A stretch of 16,146 nt of DNA from DAOTOJ01 sp035451285. Its GTDB lineage: Bacteria; Patescibacteriota; Minisyncoccia; UBA6257; Brennerbacteraceae. The DNA is taken from NCBI GenBank assembly GCA_035451285.1, contig DAOTOJ010000009.1:1-16146 (forward strand), given 5' to 3'. A program made the position numbers and the translations under genes. Position 1 is the stretch's first letter, and each line of letters begins with the position of its first letter. The notes beneath the pieces are model-generated. The model did no database searches. It was not told where the DNA came from and saw only the letters and a program-made list of their open reading frames with translations. Of the stretch, positions 13,494 to 16,146 are shown piece after piece.

Positions 13494-14612
13494 TTAATTT
13501 GAGTTGTCAAATTTCTCAACAGCTTTTTTAATAAGAGTTAAGCTTTCATCATAAGTCGATCTATCAACTGGATAAGGAACAGCGTCTTTTCCCCCAAAAG
13601 CAAACGAGTATCTTGCTGGATCTTCATAAGAAGGTTTTGCTCCATAAATTACTTCAGAAACCAATGATAAAGCTCTAACTGTTTTAGGACCAACTCCTTG
13701 TTGCGCTAAAAAGCTTTCATAATTTTGGGGATTTTCATAGCAAATTTTCTCTAAAATCTTTTTTAAATAAGGGCTTTCAAAGAAATTCTCTTCAACTACT
13801 GGCAAATAATGAAAATCATAGGAATTATTTTGAAGTTTTAAAGAAGTAAATGTTTCATTTTTAAATTTTAAAGCTAAAACTCCGGATTGAGAAGTATAAT
13901 GTTCTCTAATAATTCTAATATCTTTAGATAATGATTTAAAACCATTTTGTAGAAGTTTTAAAGAAACTTCGCGGTTTTTAGAACTTTTATTTGAGGTTAA
14001 GTCCAGAACATTTTTTTCTTTTAATTGACTTATTATTCCTGAGTGAGGCTCGTTAATCAAATCACTAAGATTTTTACTATACCAGTGATAACGGCGAGCT
14101 GTTAAATTTTTAGTATTCATTCCTTGTTGAACAACAGCCCAAGAGCCATTAGCAGAAAAGAAAAAACTATGATGATAAATTTGGTAACTGTCTTGAACTA
14201 AAGATGAATCAACTTTAGCAGCCATTTTTGAATTATAAACTAAAGCTTGGGAAGTTTTAGAATCGAAATCTAATTTATTAGACCAGTATTGAATTTCTTG
14301 GGGAGTTTTTCTTGATGTTTTCCCTTTTCCTCCGCAAATAAAAATTCCGAGTTGTTTTTCTTCGCCTTTAAGAGCTTCTTTCAAAGCAGCTGTTAAAACC
14401 GTGGTTAGTCCCGAAGCATTCCAATCAAAAGCTAAAACCGTTCCCAAAGATTGGAACCAAACAGGATCAGCTATTCTTTTAATAAATTCGTCAGGCCCGT
14501 ATTCATAGCTCATTAGATGCAATACTTCTTTTGAAAGAGAAACCATTCTATCGAATAACCATTTAGGACATTTTCCGTAATCTAAAGTAAAAGTTGCTAT
14601 TGCTCGATTCAT
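13494..14612 (-). CDS. DUF763 family protein with a helix-hairpin-helix motif
   Basis: A 372-residue protein of the DUF763 family, whose function is unknown. Recognised stretches are CPKWLFDRM (15-23), DPVWFQSLG (49-57), AFDWNASGLTTV (61-72), CGGKGKTSRKTPQEI (93-107), WAVVQQGMN (158-166), TARRYHWYS (171-179) and EPHSGI (188-193). Near the C-terminus FLAQQGVGPKTVRALSLVSE (301-320) is a helix-hairpin-helix-like element, as found in DNA glycosylases, which suggests DNA or RNA binding (inference). From memory the family usually has PLH(Y/G)G near the start and FDWHSSG; here these read TLDYG and FDWNASG, so two histidines that may matter are lost. It has no signal peptide. It is the first gene after a structured leader and promoter at 14641-14804, and is followed by the MazG-like gene. 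Confidence 0.88.
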   Translation of the reverse strand: MNRAIATFTLDYGKCPKWLFDRMVSLSKEVLHLMSYEYGPDEFIKRIADPVWFQSLGTVLAFDWNASGLTTVLTAALKEALKGEEKQLGIFICGGKGKTSRKTPQEIQYWSNKLDFDSKTSQALVYNSKMAAKVDSSLVQDSYQIYHHSFFFSANGSWAVVQQGMNTKNLTARRYHWYSKNLSDLINEPHSGIISQLKEKNVLDLTSNKSSKNREVSLKLLQNGFKSLSKDIRIIREHYTSQSGVLALKFKNETFTSLKLQNNSYDFHYLPVVEENFFESPYLKKILEKICYENPQNYESFLAQQGVGPKTVRALSLVSEVIYGAKPSYEDPARYSFAFGGKDAVPYPVDRSTYDESLTLIKKAVEKFDNSN

Positions 14613-14640
14613 TAATTTTTAAAAAAATTAAGATTTAAGA

Positions 14641-14770
14641 AGGACTCCGGTTATCAATAACTCAGCTTTAAAAAGCTAAGTGGGTGTCCTCATCTCTGGC
14701 GTTTTGCGCCAAAGAGCTTTTGGACTCCCAATAAAATTTTTATGTCCTGAGTTTTGATTTCCAGAGTCCT
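14641..14770 (-). ncRNA. Candidate structured leader or small RNA before the DUF763 gene
   Basis: No coding sequence lies here, yet the segment is unusually GC-rich and foldable. On the minus strand AGGACTCTGG (14770-14761) pairs with CCGGAGTCCT (14650-14641) in a 10-bp closing stem (one G-U). Inside are hairpins with stems TGGCG/CGCCA (loop CAAAA), CTTAGCTT/AAGCTGAG (8 bp) and GTTA/TAAC. The predicted transcription start (about 14769) falls at the first base of the closing stem. The 5' strand can instead pair with GAGTCC at 14727-14722, so two structures exclude each other, as in riboswitches or attenuators. The 3' end is 28 nt before the DUF763 ATG. I do not recognise a known RNA family. 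A small mobile repeat with terminal inverted repeats is the alternative. Confidence 0.5.
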
Positions 14771-14775
14771 ATAAT

Positions 14776-14804
14776 ATTATAGACCAAAATCTTAAAAATT
14801 TCTA
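14776..14804 (-). promoter_or_regulatory. Putative promoter of the structured RNA and DUF763-MazG unit
   Basis: TAGAAA (14804-14799), 17 bp, TATAAT (14781-14776) on the minus strand. The -10 is perfect, within the palindrome TATAATATTATA, and the -35 matches 4 of 6. The predicted start coincides with the 5' strand of the closing stem. The remaining bases up to the ndk stop (14805-14884) are AT-rich with no clear terminator. Confidence 0.55.
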
Positions 14805-14884
14805 TTTAAAATTTTATCTTTTAAAAGGCAAAAAGGGCAATTTTTTATCCACAATTGACAATAATAAAAAAAATTTAAGATTTT

Positions 14885-15493
14885 TTACTCCAAAATTCCG
14901 TCTAAATTAACATCGTAAAGAATTGATTCGTTAATCAACCGATAATTAATAAGTTCTTCCGGCTTAAACCATAAAGAAATTTCTCTTTGAGCTTCTTCAA
15001 CTGAACCAGAAGAATGAATTAGGTTTCTAACTGCCCGATTATCAAGATCTGCTACTTGGTAAGAATCAATTGTTAAATCTCCTCTGATGGTTCCAACATC
15101 AGAAGTTAATGGTTCTGTTCCTCCAGTAATTTTTCGAACTATTTTAACAGCATTCATTCCCTGCCAAACCATGGCAACTACTGGCCCACAAGTTAAATAC
15201 TTTTTTAAATTTTCTAAAACTCTTTGCCCCATTTTTTCAGGATCAGTTTCTGGGGGTTCCAATCCTTTTTCTTTGTAAGCTAAAATGCTTTTTTCCCCTG
15301 TTTTGGTTTTCCAATTTGGATCGCTCAAGTAATGTTTCTCTACTAATTCTTTGGTTGGCACTAAAAATTTTAAACCAACTAATTTTAAACCAGTTCTTTC
15401 GTAACGATGAATAACTTCTCCTATTAAACCTCGTTGAATTCCTTCTGGCTTAATTAAAACTAAAGTTCTTTCTCTTTTAAATTCATCTAACAT
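14885..15493 (-). CDS. ndk: Nucleoside diphosphate kinase, long form
   Basis: A 202-residue NDK, against about 140-150 for the usual bacterial enzyme. It transfers the gamma phosphate of ATP to other nucleoside diphosphates through a phosphohistidine. LVLIKPEGIQRGLIGE (11-26) gives the active Lys K15, GTIRGD (134-139) the phosphate-binding Arg, and RNLIHSSGS (156-164) the catalytic H160 and N157. After EKHYLSD the normal short segment is replaced by about 40 residues (roughly 59-98, with DPEKMGQRVLENLKKYL), before the usual TCGPVVAMVW. A further short insert lies before RNLIH, and about 25 residues follow the usual LWF end. Long forms like this exist in some archaea and Patescibacteria, as I recall. 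The gene follows aspS by 30 bp and is probably in the same unit. Confidence 0.95.
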   Translation of the reverse strand: MLDEFKRERTLVLIKPEGIQRGLIGEVIHRYERTGLKLVGLKFLVPTKELVEKHYLSDPNWKTKTGEKSILAYKEKGLEPPETDPEKMGQRVLENLKKYLTCGPVVAMVWQGMNAVKIVRKITGGTEPLTSDVGTIRGDLTIDSYQVADLDNRAVRNLIHSSGSVEEAQREISLWFKPEELINYRLINESILYDVNLDGILE

Positions 15494-15523
15494 AATATTT
15501 ATTAAAAATATTTTAATTATTAA

Positions 15524-16146
15524 TTAAGGGGTTAATCTTTTGACATCGCGCGGCAAATAAGTTGCTTCTTTAACATTTAGCAAATCAAGGATTTTCATAA
15601 TTAATCTAGCTGGCCCTATGCCAACTCCTCCATGAGGAGGAGAACCGTATCTAAAAAAATTAAGATAGTCACTGATTGTTTCTAATTTAACCCCTTTTTC
15701 AATTGCTTGTTTTTCTAAAATCTCTATACGATGCTCTCTTTGAGAACCAGTAGTAATCTCAACTCCCTTATAAATTAAATCAAAACTTTTAGTAATTTGA
15801 GGGTTATCTTCGTATCGCTGGTGATAAAACGGCCTAACTGAAATTGGAAAATCGGTAATCCAAATAAAATCAGAACCTGTTTTTTGTTTGGTAATTTCCC
15901 AGATTTTTCGCTCTTCTTCAGGAGTCAAATCCTCTTTTTCGCTTACTACTCCTTCTTTTTTCAAAATTTCTTTAGTTTCTTTTAGGGTATGATAAGGAAA
16001 TGGTTTTTGGGGAATTTCAATATTTAAATCTAAATTTTCTTTTAAAGCTTTAAAACCGGAAATTATTAAATCTTCTTCAACAGCCATAACATCAAAATGA
16101 GAATCAATGTAGGAAATTTCAAAATCCCAACCAGTAAATTCTGTTA
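15524..16146 (-). CDS. aspS: Aspartyl-tRNA synthetase, C-terminal part (cut by window edge)
   Basis: 206 residues of a class II aminoacyl-tRNA synthetase, open to the window edge. The in-frame ATG at 16087 is not the start, because the codons before it read TEFTGWDFEISYID, a conserved part of the AspRS catalytic core. Further landmarks are DFPISVRPFYHQ, KSFDLIYKGVEITTGSQREH, FRYGSPPHGGVGIGPARL (motif 3 with its Arg) and the end LPRDVKRLTP. The short, archaeal-type C-terminus without the bacterial GAD insertion indicates the AspRS class that is often non-discriminating, charging both tRNA-Asp and tRNA-Asn. An archaeal-type AsnRS is the near alternative. The anticodon-binding domain and motifs 1-2 lie outside the window. 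Confidence 0.88.
   Translation of the reverse strand, partial: TEFTGWDFEISYIDSHFDVMAVEEDLIISGFKALKENLDLNIEIPQKPFPYHTLKETKEILKKEGVVSEKEDLTPEEERKIWEITKQKTGSDFIWITDFPISVRPFYHQRYEDNPQITKSFDLIYKGVEITTGSQREHRIEILEKQAIEKGVKLETISDYLNFFRYGSPPHGGVGIGPARLIMKILDLLNVKEATYLPRDVKRLTP

Noticed and set aside
14641..14770. A MITE-like transposable repeat, because of the 10-bp terminal inverted repeats
   Set aside because: No target-site duplication is visible, only one copy is in the window, and the promoter spacing and nearby gene start favour an RNA leader. It is not excluded without the whole genome.
15524..16087. ATG at 16087 as the start of the synthetase gene
   Set aside because: The 19 in-frame codons before it, up to the window edge, encode conserved AspRS sequence (TEFTGWDFEIS).
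1..16146. Recoded UGA (as Gly) known from some Patescibacteria lineages
   Set aside because: TGA ends FkbM and Fpg at the expected family ends, and no gene needs TGA read-through.
1..16146. CRISPR arrays, insertion sequences, phage genes or a toxin-antitoxin pair
   Set aside because: No regularly spaced long repeats, transposase motifs or such gene pairs were found; the MazG-like protein is a housekeeping-type pyrophosphatase with no MazEF beside it.

Overview
The window is AT-rich bacterial DNA (roughly 27-30% GC by eye) with every supported gene on the minus strand. Small genome-style proteins, very short intergenic gaps, start codons almost without Shine-Dalgarno sequences, a 66-residue protein that looks like a recurrent Patescibacteria family, and shortened repair proteins all suggest a member of the Candidate Phyla Radiation (Patescibacteria, perhaps Parcubacteria). 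That placement is inference. The standard code fits: TGA ends both the FkbM methyltransferase and Fpg where the families normally end.

Read in the direction of transcription (right to left), the window opens with the 3' end of an aspartyl-tRNA synthetase gene, followed by an unusually long nucleoside diphosphate kinase. A 272-bp gap then holds a promoter and a 130-nt highly structured RNA segment, which leads into a DUF763 protein and a MazG-like pyrophosphatase. After a set of three 12-bp repeats comes a Mn-type superoxide dismutase, 2 bp ahead of Fpg (oxidised-base glycosylase). Next are a Gmad2/GerMN lipoprotein-like membrane protein, uvrB, a 66-residue small protein, uvrA, tsaC and uvrC. 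The whole nucleotide excision repair set therefore lies in about 6.5 kb, with sod, fpg, MazG and DUF763 beside it.

To the left of uvrC, a membrane-anchored DsbA-like thioredoxin has its own promoter and terminator. Then follows an apparent transcription unit of rpmB (bL28), an MgtC-like membrane protein, tRNA-Pro(GGG) and an unknown 169-residue protein. After this stands a solitary small gene for a zinc-finger anti-sigma-like protein. It has a perfect consensus promoter, a strong Shine-Dalgarno sequence, its own terminator and raised GC. The window ends with an FkbM-type methyltransferase overlapping a truncated glycosyltransferase gene by ATGA.

The most interesting observations are these. 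(1) UvrB and UvrC both lack the UVR motif through which they normally contact each other. (2) UvrA lacks its insertion domain and UvrC lacks its C-terminal helix-hairpin-helix, so this is a minimal excision repair machine. (3) The segment at 14641-14770 looks like an undescribed structured leader or small RNA with mutually exclusive pairings. (4) The anti-sigma-like gene is expressed by signals unlike any other gene here.
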